64,000 nt of DNA from Croceivirga sp. Lineage in GTDB: Bacteria > Bacteroidota > Bacteroidia > Flavobacteriales > Flavobacteriaceae. Under the pieces are notes generated by a model that saw only the letters and a program-made list of their open reading frames with translations, had not been told where the DNA came from and did no database searches. Of the stretch, positions 49,835-58,854 are shown piece after piece. Made by a program: the position numbers and the translations under genes. The stretch spans positions 29,134 to 93,133 of the forward strand of contig JANQSA010000033.1 in the NCBI GenBank assembly GCA_028284285.1. Direction: 5' to 3'. The first letter of the stretch is position 1; each line of letters opens with the position of its first letter.

Positions 49835-51736
49835 TTAAACAGGAATGGCTATGGTTGCGCTCATCCCTTTGTTTTCCTTTGGTTCAAAAATAAACGTACC
49901 TCCCACGGCTTTAATACGGTTTTCCGTATTCGCCAGGCCCATACCCCCTTCTGTATTAGGATGAAACCCAATGCCGTTATCAGAATAGGTGAGCACAAAC
50001 TGATTTTTTTGGGTTTCAAATTTCAGGGATACCAGGGTAGCCTGGGAATGTTTTTTCATATTGACCAATAGTTCTTTTACCGAGCGATGAAGGGCAATAC
50101 ATTTGTGACGATTCAGCCGGGTCCAGTCCGTTTCCCTTAGACCCTTGGTAACAATAGTAGTCCCGTTATGTTGATAGTTATAGATCAAAGACCACAGTTC
50201 TTCCGGAAAGCCTTCGCCAACCGCAATAGCCGCATTGTCATGGGAGATCTGTCGGGTAGTTTTATAAAGATGATCCAGTTGGGTTAATACGGCATCATCA
50301 TCTTTGTGAGTACCCTGAATACCCGTCATTAAAGAAAATATATCATTGGCAAGACCGTCATGAAGCTCCTGGGATATTCGTTTTTCGGTATTGTAGATTT
50401 CTTCCAGTTTTTCCTTTTTATGGCGCTGTTTTAGTAGAAAATACAAAGAAACCCCTCCCATCAATAAGATGGCGCTGATGGAAAGCAACAGTATCTTTTG
50501 GGTTTCTTGCCGTGCCAGTTGTGCTTCATTTTGTGCGGTTTCAGATTCCAATGCCAGTAAACGTTCTTTTTCCTGTTGGTTCTGGTACTTGAGATAGGCA
50601 AACTGATTTTTACTCTTCAACTCATCCAGATACAAACTGTCTTTTAATTTGATGTATCGATTTTTATGACTGATTGTAAAGGGTTGCAATCGAAACAGAA
50701 TTTCAAGTGCCTCAATTTCAGCTTTGGGGATGTTGAGTTCTTTTGAAAGGGAAACCAGTGAATCCAAGTAGTTAACTGCCAGGGTAGGACGGGTTTTTTC
50801 GTAGTATTCTCCCAGGCTTCTATAACTGGAAAGCAATCCTCTCTTATCTTGATACTTTTTTCGTATTGAAAGTGCTTCTTGGTATAATTCCAAAACATTG
50901 GTTTTGTTTTGTTTCCATTGACACTCTGCTTTGTTGTGTATTAATCTTGCGTATTCAGTGCGCTTGAAATCCTTTGGAACTTTTTCGATTGCGTCGTTGA
51001 GTAAGGTAATCGCTTTGGAATACTCCCTATTGTTGGAGAATAGAATAGCTAAGTTATTGATATAAAGTATCTTGTTGGAGATGTCTTGTTCAATTGCAAT
51101 GGCTTTTTCATAGTTGTATTTAGCATTTTTGAAATCCTCCAGGCTGGCGTAATTATTTCCTAACTCGTTCCAGCACCAAATCACGTACTTCTTATCCCTT
51201 GCTTTGTCCAGGAACTGTAGCGCCTCCGTGATGGATTCTTTTGATCCATAGTAATCATTTTTACGATATTGAATTTTACCTATTTCAAGGAGCATCCTTC
51301 CTACCTGAGTACTGTCGTTTATTTGGGTGTAACTGTTTTTAGCGGATTGATAATAATAAAAAGCGCTATCAAACTTTTGTTTAATTCTATGATCATAGGC
51401 GAGATAGGACTGCGCTTTTGCAGTATAAAAATGATTTTTTCTTTGCGTTGCGGTTTGTAGTAGCATCCGATCGTATTTGAGAACGGAATCGTAATTTTCC
51501 CCGGTGTCAAACAAATTGGATTTCCTCCAAATGGCCTTTAATAGTACAGTGTCTTTGGGTCCCTTTTGACGAAGAGCGATGAGTTGGGACAATTCCTTAT
51601 GATCTGTTATGGTATCTAATGAACTTAGGGTAACATTGGAATTGACAGGATATACTTTATCCAAGTGTTGATCCTGATGGCAGGATAGCAAACTTACCAC
51701 AATAGCGATAACCCATAAAATTCTTTGGTCAGGCAT
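49835..51736 (-). CDS. TPR-type sensor histidine kinase
   Basis: 633 aa. N-terminal signal or lipobox-like stretch (IAIVVSLLSCHQD), TPR repeats to about 385 (DSAFYYYQSAKNSYTQIN and similar), coiled coil, TM helix at about 415-435 (ILLLSISAILLMGGVSLYFL), H-box ISQELHDGLANDIFSLM, and HATPase with KELLVNMKKHS and DNGIGFHPN...GMGLANTENR. The organisation parallels the 27.3-kb kinase. It sits directly upstream of its regulator. Confidence 0.88.
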   Translation of the reverse strand: MPDQRILWVIAIVVSLLSCHQDQHLDKVYPVNSNVTLSSLDTITDHKELSQLIALRQKGPKDTVLLKAIWRKSNLFDTGENYDSVLKYDRMLLQTATQRKNHFYTAKAQSYLAYDHRIKQKFDSAFYYYQSAKNSYTQINDSTQVGRMLLEIGKIQYRKNDYYGSKESITEALQFLDKARDKKYVIWCWNELGNNYASLEDFKNAKYNYEKAIAIEQDISNKILYINNLAILFSNNREYSKAITLLNDAIEKVPKDFKRTEYARLIHNKAECQWKQNKTNVLELYQEALSIRKKYQDKRGLLSSYRSLGEYYEKTRPTLAVNYLDSLVSLSKELNIPKAEIEALEILFRLQPFTISHKNRYIKLKDSLYLDELKSKNQFAYLKYQNQQEKERLLALESETAQNEAQLARQETQKILLLSISAILLMGGVSLYFLLKQRHKKEKLEEIYNTEKRISQELHDGLANDIFSLMTGIQGTHKDDDAVLTQLDHLYKTTRQISHDNAAIAVGEGFPEELWSLIYNYQHNGTTIVTKGLRETDWTRLNRHKCIALHRSVKELLVNMKKHSQATLVSLKFETQKNQFVLTYSDNGIGFHPNTEGGMGLANTENRIKAVGGTFIFEPKENKGMSATIAIPV

Positions 51737-51790
51737 AATTCACCGGAAATATAAAGAAAGGGGCGCATTTTGTCAATGCACCCCCCCCTT

Positions 51791-51937
51791 TCAGTCCTTA
51801 CTGCCCTCAGGGCTAGTTGTAGTTCCTTCGCCATTTGCCCAAGTGTTGAGTCGTTCTTCGGACTCAGCACTTTCTACTTCACATGAAGCTAGCGCCAAAA
51901 TGGCAAACAATCCTAATAAACCTAAAAACCTATTCAT
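51791..51937 (-). CDS. 48-residue lipoprotein
   Basis: ATG at 51937 gives a complete lipoprotein signal (NRFLGLLGLFAILALASCEV) and a 30-residue acidic mature part (ESAESEERLNTWANGEGTTT). The frame is open to 52072 but the upstream part is basic and lacks a signal. It ends 54 bp before the kinase gene, so it may lead that transcript. Function unknown. Confidence 0.55.
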   Translation of the reverse strand: MNRFLGLLGLFAILALASCEVESAESEERLNTWANGEGTTTSPEGSKD

Positions 51938-52262
51938 GGGAGTAGCGTTTAAGGTTAAAGAATCGGCAGTTTTCGGGTCATCCCTGCCGCTTTGGATAAC
52001 CCTTCTATGTTCATGAACTTTTGCTCTTTCAGAATGGACTACTCTTTTGTAATTACTTGATTCTAATTGCAATAAGAGAATGATGTCCGTTCAAATAATT
52101 ATTCTAAATTGGTTTTGATCAAAAAGTTAGCTATGTTAGCAAGACACAGCAGAATTAATTCTGAGACAAATAACGGGGCTTTCGATTGGGGCTTCAAGTT
52201 TTGGCAGAATGTGGCAAGAAATGGTCGAAAATGGTTAATGATTAGCTTCGAAATCAAGTCAA

Positions 52263-53081
52263 TTGGCTAAAGATCCGCATCAGAAGTACAGAGACGAGAT
52301 ATTAAAAAAGTATCATCTACAAAATGGAGGGTTAATTGCTGGATACCCTTCTCCCTCTATTGGGGATATTAAGGAAGCATGTGAGCGCCTTTATTTAAAA
52401 AACTGTGATGGGGAAGACGAAATATTTCTCAAAAAATTTTTAGGAGCTAAGGGAGAGCAAATTTTGGATAATGATTTTAATGTCAGCAGCCGTTTTAGGA
52501 ATATTCAACGATTTTTAATCGGTGAAATTAGCAAGCCGCACGGTTTTGAAACCATAGAAGTAATTGCCTGGTTGGTAAATTTCACTCCAAGGCCTCTATC
52601 AGATTATCTTGGGCTTAAAAGGGAGGATCAAAGAGAAGGTTCAAAGCATACTTTTCCTAATAATCTTGAACCCATACTAAAGGGCTTACATGAGTTAAAA
52701 AAAATAGCTGAGTCCTTGAAGACGGATTCGTGGCTGAATTTTGGAGAGGAGGAGTTGACTAAGATATTGGCTAAAGCGGTAAATAGATGGGGTGAACAAG
52801 AATTGAAGGGTTTAATGGCTCAGGTCATTGACGAAAAGTTTATTGAGCTTGAGCGCCGTTTGAAAAAGACTATTTCCTTAAATAAAAAGTTGGGAATCCT
52901 TGGTTTGATCTTTTTACCAACGACTAAAATCGAAAATTTGAAGGAAATAATTTTCGACGATTTTTTGGACAGGGTGGAAGATATTTATCAGTATAAACTG
53001 ATCATTGAGGATAACGGGGATATCTATTTTGAAGATAAGCACACTATTGAAGACGATGACCCTTTAGACGGTTTGGTATGA
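52263..53081 (+). CDS. Hypothetical cytoplasmic protein
   Basis: 272 aa starting at TTG (52263), the only start candidate after an in-frame stop. The first 130 residues are helical with GGLIAGYPSPSIGDIKEACE and an ETIEVIAWLVNFTPRPLSDY segment; the C-terminus is acidic (EDNGDIYFEDKHTIEDDDPL). No signal, no TM. Not recognised. Followed 10 bp later by a membrane-anchored protein gene. Confidence 0.6.
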   Translation: MAKDPHQKYRDEILKKYHLQNGGLIAGYPSPSIGDIKEACERLYLKNCDGEDEIFLKKFLGAKGEQILDNDFNVSSRFRNIQRFLIGEISKPHGFETIEVIAWLVNFTPRPLSDYLGLKREDQREGSKHTFPNNLEPILKGLHELKKIAESLKTDSWLNFGEEELTKILAKAVNRWGEQELKGLMAQVIDEKFIELERRLKKTISLNKKLGILGLIFLPTTKIENLKEIIFDDFLDRVEDIYQYKLIIEDNGDIYFEDKHTIEDDDPLDGLV

Positions 53082-53091
53082 CCCAGGTGTT

Positions 53092-53709
53092 ATGAGACGA
53101 CGTAGACGAAAGCAAAAACTGCAATATTGGTTAGGAATACTCCTTAAGGTACTGCTAATTGTAGCAGTCCTTACCAAGTTATTGGATTTGAAACCTATTG
53201 AATGGATACGTTCTCTTAAAGCTGCTCAACCCGAAGCTTCAGCCAAAGATTCTGTTCGTGAGCCTGGTCCGGAAATTAAACTGGATAAAGCGGATACTAC
53301 CTCGACCAAAATAGCATCCGGGAAGCAACCGGCTATTGAAAAAAACACCGCCAGCATCTATATTTTTGATGAAAACAGTTTGGATACGCCCCTGGCCAAT
53401 CAACTGGGCCGTACTTTCTTTAAAGGCTATACTATCAAAGCGCAAGGTGGTTTTAAGAAGGAGGAACTGCTCCGGGGCGAATTGCGTTCCGCCCCCAATT
53501 CGGAATTGGTATGTGTAGGCACTGTGGATTACAGTTATTTTACCAATCAGTTCAATATGATCACCTGTCGGATCAACCTCAGCTTTGAAACCTACAACAG
53601 GATAACAGGAAACAAAGTGTTGGATTTGTCAAGATCCTTTAGTGAAGGCGGACCGGGAGACTCCAATGCTATGGCCAAATCTGTCGCATTGCAAAAAATA
53701 AAGCCTTAA
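53092..53709 (+). CDS. Membrane-anchored protein of unknown function
   Basis: 205 aa. Very basic N-terminus (MRRRRRKQK), one TM helix at about 12-30, a Pro/Lys/Glu linker, then a periplasmic domain from about 85 (ASIYIFDENSLDTPLANQLG). The last 90 residues have NSELVCVGTVDYSYFTNQFN and LSFETYNRITGNKVL, resembling the FlgO/LpoB-like fold of the convergent neighbour. Probably paired with the upstream gene. Confidence 0.6.
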   Translation: MRRRRRKQKLQYWLGILLKVLLIVAVLTKLLDLKPIEWIRSLKAAQPEASAKDSVREPGPEIKLDKADTTSTKIASGKQPAIEKNTASIYIFDENSLDTPLANQLGRTFFKGYTIKAQGGFKKEELLRGELRSAPNSELVCVGTVDYSYFTNQFNMITCRINLSFETYNRITGNKVLDLSRSFSEGGPGDSNAMAKSVALQKIKP

Positions 53710-53729
53710 GGAAATGAGGTGATCAGCCA

Positions 53730-54239
53730 TTATAGTTTCCCCAATAGTTTGGCGATATTGTCATCCATGGGAATGGTTCCGATTACCCCACCGATTTGCA
53801 AGGCGGTTTCCGTATCCAACACCTTAAGCCGGATCTTAATTTCGGAGCTGAGAATGGTGTAGGTGCCCACCACCACGGCATCGGCGGCGATAAGTTTCCC
53901 CAAACGTTTGGCCGTATTTTGATCAATATACCCTTCATAGTGTAAACGGTGTTCTTTAAAAACGACCTTGAGGTGGGCGCGGTCTACCACTCCGAATTTT
54001 TTGGCGTAGTTGGCGAGATGCATGGAAAAATCTTCCGCCAGAAGCGTTTCCAGTGCTTCATTTTTCCCGGTTTCTGCAAAAAAGCCCCAAACTGCAACTT
54101 TAGCCTTTTCTTTTGCATCGATCTTTTGGGCGAGTTCCCGGGCCATATCTTCCACTTCAGCATCAAATCCCTGTGCCAATGCGGTAGCGGAATAGAAAAG
54201 AAGAACTGAAGCCAATAGTATTCTTTGCAACTGAAGCAT
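53730..54239 (-). CDS. FlgO/CsgG-like exported protein
   Basis: 169 aa. Signal peptide ending TALAQ. The mature part has the FlgO-like pattern: LAQKIDAKEKAKVAVWGFFA, LAEDFSMHLANYAKKFGVVD, and AADAVVVGTYTILSSEIKIR. Proteins of this fold bind or stabilise envelope machines; the partner is unknown here. Confidence 0.75.
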   Translation of the reverse strand: MLQLQRILLASVLLFYSATALAQGFDAEVEDMARELAQKIDAKEKAKVAVWGFFAETGKNEALETLLAEDFSMHLANYAKKFGVVDRAHLKVVFKEHRLHYEGYIDQNTAKRLGKLIAADAVVVGTYTILSSEIKIRLKVLDTETALQIGGVIGTIPMDDNIAKLLGKL

Positions 54240-54271
54240 GGTCAGAATAGTTTTATTTAGTTGTATAGGTT

Positions 54272-54508
54272 TTAGAGGTTCAGGTTGCGACTATAAATTC
54301 GCCTTTTTCTTTGAGGTACTTGGTAAAACCAGAGCTTGACCAATAGTGTTCCGAACCCACATACCACCACTTTTGTTTTTCCTCCTTTGCCAGCACATTG
54401 CGCTAAGCCCTCTGCCAAGGTTTCAAGTTGAGTGTCAAAGTCCCGGTACCAGTTATTCCATATGGTAAAAATGACCAAAAGAAAAGTGAGCGGGTAGTTT
54501 TTATGCAT
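54272..54508 (-). pseudogene. Small ORF, possibly a degenerate FlgO-like paralogue
   Basis: 78 aa frame. After a hydrophobic N-terminus, FDTQLETLAEGLAQCAGKGG and KTKVVVCGFG resemble the start of the neighbouring FlgO-like protein (FDAEVEDMARELAQ...KVAVWGF). The following residues lose similarity, and an overlapping +1 frame (GSEHYWSSSGFTKYLKEKGE) looks equally protein-like. A frameshifted remnant is the simplest reading, with low confidence. Confidence 0.35.
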
Positions 54509-54741
54509 TGATTAGTGTTTTAAAAGGGTAATATATTTTACAATGATAGGTTTTTTTCGAAATGAAAAGTGCAAATGGTTAGATGGTTTTCCCAAAGGAT
54601 ACTTCCGGATCTCAAGATTTCTTTGAGGGTTACTTAAGCAAAAACCTCAGATAGGAGGTAAGCCCTACTTGAGGTTAATGCCCTGGCAGTTTCTTTTAGT
54701 ATCCTACTATTATTGCCGAACCATACTATTTAGCGGTTAGC

Positions 54742-56961
54742 CTAATTCCCACATAGTTCAAAATTCGCATTATAACAAACCGTATCATTGGCATTTCCTC
54801 CAATGGTTGCCGTGGCGTCGCGGCAGTCGTGTCCATTATCTATTGCATAGACGTTGCTTAGATTACATAGGGTAGTAGACATATCCAGCGAGCTATTTCC
54901 GATGATGTAGAGATATCCATAGATCTCGGTAAGCGCATTCACCTGGAAGGTGGTCAATGCTGTATTTCCAGTCATGTACAAATATGCATTTTCCGTTCCC
55001 GGAATACCCACACTGCTTAAACTGGAAAGATTCGCATTGGTAAGGCTGGTATTTCTTGTAATGTAGACGTATTCTCCTGTGGAAACAAGGCTACTCACAT
55101 CAATCTGTTCCAGATTGGCGTTATTGTCAAAAAACAAATGACCCGTTATTGAAGGTAATTTGGGAATGGATACTACTTGCAAGACAGCGTTGTTGGAAAC
55201 ATGTAAATTTTCAATCTCACTGGCAAGTTCAGGGATTTGTACTTCTAAAAGCGAAGCATTCTCCCGAATACGTATGTAATCCTGTTCTGTGCTGGATCCG
55301 CCCACATTAACCAGGTTAGGGAGATTTAAAGCTGTCAGGCGGGTATTCCCATTAATAAAAAGATAACCGTATACTGCAGTTAATTGTGTTAAATCCAGAG
55401 TAACCAAGTTAGGGTTTCCGGACAAATAGAGCTGATAGGTCCGGTCAGGATCGTCATTCCCAATAGTATTCAATCCTGGCAAGTTAACTGTAGTTAGGTT
55501 GTCATTGCCGTTAATATTCAAAAATCCCGTAATTCCGCCCGTTAATAAAGGAAAAGAAAGGGTTTCTACCAGGGAGTTACCACTAAAACTAAAACTTCCG
55601 CCCAACTCCGTTAAAGCGGAAATATTAAATTCAGTAAGCGACGTATTACCCGAAATGGAGCTGGTACTTTCTCCATTGGCATTTATAGAGGTTAGCAAGG
55701 GAAAGGAAAGTCCGGTAAGGCTTTCATTGCCATTGGAATAGATCGTTTCACCAATTGACTCCAGTTTCGGGATTAGAATGCGCTCAAAGTTTTCATTTTG
55801 ATGCATATATAAATTTTCACCTATAGTTTGCAAATTGGGAATACGAACCTCTTTAATATTCACGTTTTGATGGAAATATACGAAGCCTGGTAAATGAGTG
55901 ACGTTAAGATATACAATAGTGGTAGGCTGATCGTACACCTCCTGATGATGATAGATGTTTTCCAGGTTAGCCTCCTCGATGTATATGATGTTTTCACAAT
56001 TCTCAAGACAACCTTCGCAATCATTCCAGGATAAATCCATGTTGGAGGACGTACAGTAATCGATTGTGCTGGTTTCCGCAATGAACCGACCCTCTAGGAA
56101 AACCAGGTCGTCCATTGCATTTAGTGTTCCTACAGGGATGGATGGTCCACCATCACCATAAAATCCCGAAGCCCCGGAAAGGCCTATTTGTTTGGAGTAT
56201 ATTAGGCCATCATTCTCATAATAGGTAACGACACCAACAAAATCACCGGTTCCCAGGTCGTTAAACGCTATGCGCTCAATACCTGAAAGGGTCCCATCAA
56301 AAAGCCCGGTATCCAAAAGCTTTGGGCTGTTTTGATTCATATTCTTCAAAATGTAAACTTCACCCAAATGGTTTTGGCCAACTTCAGGAATGCCCAAGAT
56401 AAAACCGTTTTCGAATTTGAACATATCACTGGGAAACTGATACGGTTTGGCTGCCGGATTGGAAAAGAAAACCCGCTTAAAGGGCACTTCCCGGTTGTTG
56501 TTGGATGGAGTTTTGAGAATCTCCCCATTGTCTACCACAAATTTCACAATGCGGATATAGCCGGTAGTACGATTTTTTAAGGTAAGAAAATTGTTCGTTT
56601 TGTTTTGTGGCAAAAAGCTTTCGAAATCATAATTTCCATTCTCAATGTAGGTATGCAAAATACCTCCAAGGCCGGAAGCTTTGTCCGAACTTAGTAGTAT
56701 CCAATCGTTGTTTACTTTATCATCAAAAAAATAAGCCTTGTTGTCTTGTATGGCGATTCTAAACTTTTCTTTGTCCGCGGATTTGTGGGTTTTTCCATAT
56801 ACGGTATATATGTTCTCTTCTGCAATTTCAATGCCTGGAGGGTCGGGAATGGTAGTTAAAGCGTTTACTGAAGTTAATGTTTCTGTGGTGTCTTCTTTAG
56901 CACACGATAGGATTAGCAATAGACATAGCCCAATCCCAAATACAAAAGGATTCTTGTTCAT
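54742..56961 (-). CDS. Leucine-rich-repeat surface lipoprotein
   Basis: 739 aa. Lipobox LILSC followed by an acidic AKEDTTETL stretch. Residues 40-310 form an N-terminal beta domain. From about 340 there are many repeats of about 22-25 aa of the type NLVTLDLTQLTAVYGYLFIN, alternating with GNTRLTALNLPNLVNVGG, as in receptor-L/BspA-like leucine-rich solenoids. It ends with a Cys pair (NGHDCRDATA, NFELCGN). Likely surface adhesion or recognition. Confidence 0.78.
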   Translation of the reverse strand: MNKNPFVFGIGLCLLLILSCAKEDTTETLTSVNALTTIPDPPGIEIAEENIYTVYGKTHKSADKEKFRIAIQDNKAYFFDDKVNNDWILLSSDKASGLGGILHTYIENGNYDFESFLPQNKTNNFLTLKNRTTGYIRIVKFVVDNGEILKTPSNNNREVPFKRVFFSNPAAKPYQFPSDMFKFENGFILGIPEVGQNHLGEVYILKNMNQNSPKLLDTGLFDGTLSGIERIAFNDLGTGDFVGVVTYYENDGLIYSKQIGLSGASGFYGDGGPSIPVGTLNAMDDLVFLEGRFIAETSTIDYCTSSNMDLSWNDCEGCLENCENIIYIEEANLENIYHHQEVYDQPTTIVYLNVTHLPGFVYFHQNVNIKEVRIPNLQTIGENLYMHQNENFERILIPKLESIGETIYSNGNESLTGLSFPLLTSINANGESTSSISGNTSLTEFNISALTELGGSFSFSGNSLVETLSFPLLTGGITGFLNINGNDNLTTVNLPGLNTIGNDDPDRTYQLYLSGNPNLVTLDLTQLTAVYGYLFINGNTRLTALNLPNLVNVGGSSTEQDYIRIRENASLLEVQIPELASEIENLHVSNNAVLQVVSIPKLPSITGHLFFDNNANLEQIDVSSLVSTGEYVYITRNTSLTNANLSSLSSVGIPGTENAYLYMTGNTALTTFQVNALTEIYGYLYIIGNSSLDMSTTLCNLSNVYAIDNGHDCRDATATIGGNANDTVCYNANFELCGN

Positions 56962-57112
56962 TTTACTGGTTTTAAATTAATAAAGAAATCTAGTTGGGAG
57001 AGGTAAGAACCTGATCGGTGGTACCCATAAACGTACCATGGATTAGGCTAATAACTTACAGCTAAAGTAAGGTTAATTAATTTAAAGTATCAGAATACAT
57101 GTTATGAAATTA

Positions 57113-57265
57113 TTAACTAATATACTTACCTATTTCAATCCAGCTATTACTGATAGAAAGCTCATATTGTGTGTTTTTGAAATAGAACAAGTGTACCAGG
57201 TTGGGCAGAAGTGTATCTTTTGTAGAATAGAATTCACCGGCACTATGCGCTTTTAGTCTGTTCTC
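57113..57265 (-). pseudogene. C-terminal coding remnant beyond the alpha/beta hydrolase
   Basis: The minus strand stays open for 51 codons from just inside the 3' end of the hydrolase gene to a TAA: LKAHSAGEFYSTKDTLLPNL, then VHLFYFKNTQYELSISNSWI. It has no start codon and looks like a protein C-terminus. It may be the end of the gene whose start survives as the serine-hydrolase fragment at 58365, which is inference. Confidence 0.35.
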
Positions 57266-58338
57266 AATTCAGCGAATAGTGCAATAATCAATTCATTGAA
57301 CCGATCCGCTTCTTCGAAAATGGGGCTATGTGCCGATTGTTCAAATTCATAATATCTAATCTCCGGGCCTGTTAGTTTTTCGCTGTATTCCTTCACCAGT
57401 TCCTTGGGGGTGTTATAGTCATATTTTCCACTGATAAAAAAACAGGGTACGGATACTTCTTTGATTTGCGTGAAGAAATCAATTTCCTTTTCTTCATTTC
57501 TTAGTCGATAGGCAAACCCACCGCTTTTAGTATAATCAATTACATCAAAAAAGTTATACTCTGTGGAAAACCATATTTGAAGTATTAAATCAAATATTCC
57601 TTTCTTACCATATCGCTCACCTCCAAACTTCCGCAACCATTTTCTTTGCTTCCAAATCCCTTCAGGGTCTTTGTATTCACCATTTACTGGTCGGCCTAGT
57701 TCATTTAACTCTGCTATAGCCTTTTTATCCTCCAATTCCAGTGCTTTATCCAATGTATAGTTATACGATATTTCTTCCCCCTTTTTAGAATTAACCACCT
57801 GGCCGATCCCTATATAAGCATCAACTAATTCAGGATTGTTCTTTACCGTTAACAATCCCAGCACCGTTCCCCAGGAATGTCCCATGAGAATGACTTTTTC
57901 TTTGCCGAATTTTTCCCTGACATGTTCGATCAATTCTTCCAGATCGCTTAAAAATTGCGTAATGGTCATGGTCTCCTGCGGAATATTCTTGTCATACGAT
58001 TTGGCTGCTCCTCTTTGATCCCAATATACCATGGTAAAGTGTTCTTCAAGGACACGGTTATGCTTTCTTAAAAAAGCAGTTTCGGAAGCCCCTGGTCCTC
58101 CATGAAGAAAGAGGATAATGGGATTGGTAACATCATATCCTCTGTACATTACCCACTGATCTATGCCTCCAATAGGAATTGACTTCATTTCTGAAATCCC
58201 GTTAGGGGCTTTTATTTGTTTTGTATACGTAATACAATCGGTTAGTAAAAAAAGAACGGGAAGGAAAATTAAAATTTTAAGGTATCCTTTAAGTCGTTTT
58301 TTAGATACGGAATAGTTCCGGACTTTGTTGGTTCGCAT
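57253..58338 (-). CDS. Alpha/beta hydrolase, proline-iminopeptidase-like
   Basis: 361 aa. N-terminal signal or lipobox-like stretch (LIFLPVLFLLTDC). Motifs: oxyanion HGGPG, WDQRGAAKS, nucleophile GHSWG, Asp in SGKYDYNTP and His in EQSAHSP. This is the S33 peptidase/epoxide-hydrolase pattern; substrate unknown. It sits between two fragments that look like pieces of another hydrolase. Confidence 0.82.
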   Translation of the reverse strand: MRTNKVRNYSVSKKRLKGYLKILIFLPVLFLLTDCITYTKQIKAPNGISEMKSIPIGGIDQWVMYRGYDVTNPIILFLHGGPGASETAFLRKHNRVLEEHFTMVYWDQRGAAKSYDKNIPQETMTITQFLSDLEELIEHVREKFGKEKVILMGHSWGTVLGLLTVKNNPELVDAYIGIGQVVNSKKGEEISYNYTLDKALELEDKKAIAELNELGRPVNGEYKDPEGIWKQRKWLRKFGGERYGKKGIFDLILQIWFSTEYNFFDVIDYTKSGGFAYRLRNEEKEIDFFTQIKEVSVPCFFISGKYDYNTPKELVKEYSEKLTGPEIRYYEFEQSAHSPIFEEADRFNELIIALFAELRTD

Positions 58339-58364
58339 ACTATTTAAGATGATTGATGAATTGA

Positions 58365-58781
58365 TTAAAAATAACTACTCCAAAACCGGTAAACCGCAGC
58401 CTGGTATTCCGGTATATATTCGAACAACGAGGTGCCACTACTGTTTATCAAGCCTTTGTCAATGGCAATTCCGGTTAAAACCGTAGTTATGAATTTGGAA
58501 ATTGATCTTAGTTCATGTACATCATGATGGGTGTAATCTCCCGCATATTTTTCATAGACAATTTTACCTTTCTTAACCAAAATCGTTGAATGGACCTTGC
58601 TGAACGCGGAGTCAATAGCATTACTGAGCTTTTCCAGAATCCTGGTATCCATACCGGCATTTTTGGAAGATTGAACCTCCCAGCCATCATTGAGTTTTAA
58701 GGGAGTTAGGGGATCGTAAGAAGATTGGCCTGCCATAAGTACAGGCCAACAAAGAATTCCTAATAATGTCAATACCCTCAT
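58365..58781 (-). pseudogene. Truncated serine hydrolase (beta-lactamase family)
   Basis: 138 aa. Signal peptide ending LMAGQ, then the start of a class C-type serine hydrolase with SxxK in RSISKFITTVLTGIAIDKGL. Normal members have 350-450 residues with YxN and HxG motifs further on; here the frame ends in QAAVYRFWSSYF right after EYIPEY. The rest of the domain is missing, so the protein should be inactive. Confidence 0.65.
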
Positions 58782-58854
58782 TTTGTTTTTTATGACAAAA
58801 CTTGGCGTTTAGGAGTCGCGAGTCGCTTCAAATTTTAATTTGAAGCGCTATTTG

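Noticed and set aside
54272..54508. Intact 78-aa gene
   Set aside because: Similarity to the FlgO-like neighbour is limited to about 35 residues and another frame is equally protein-like, so listed as a probable remnant.
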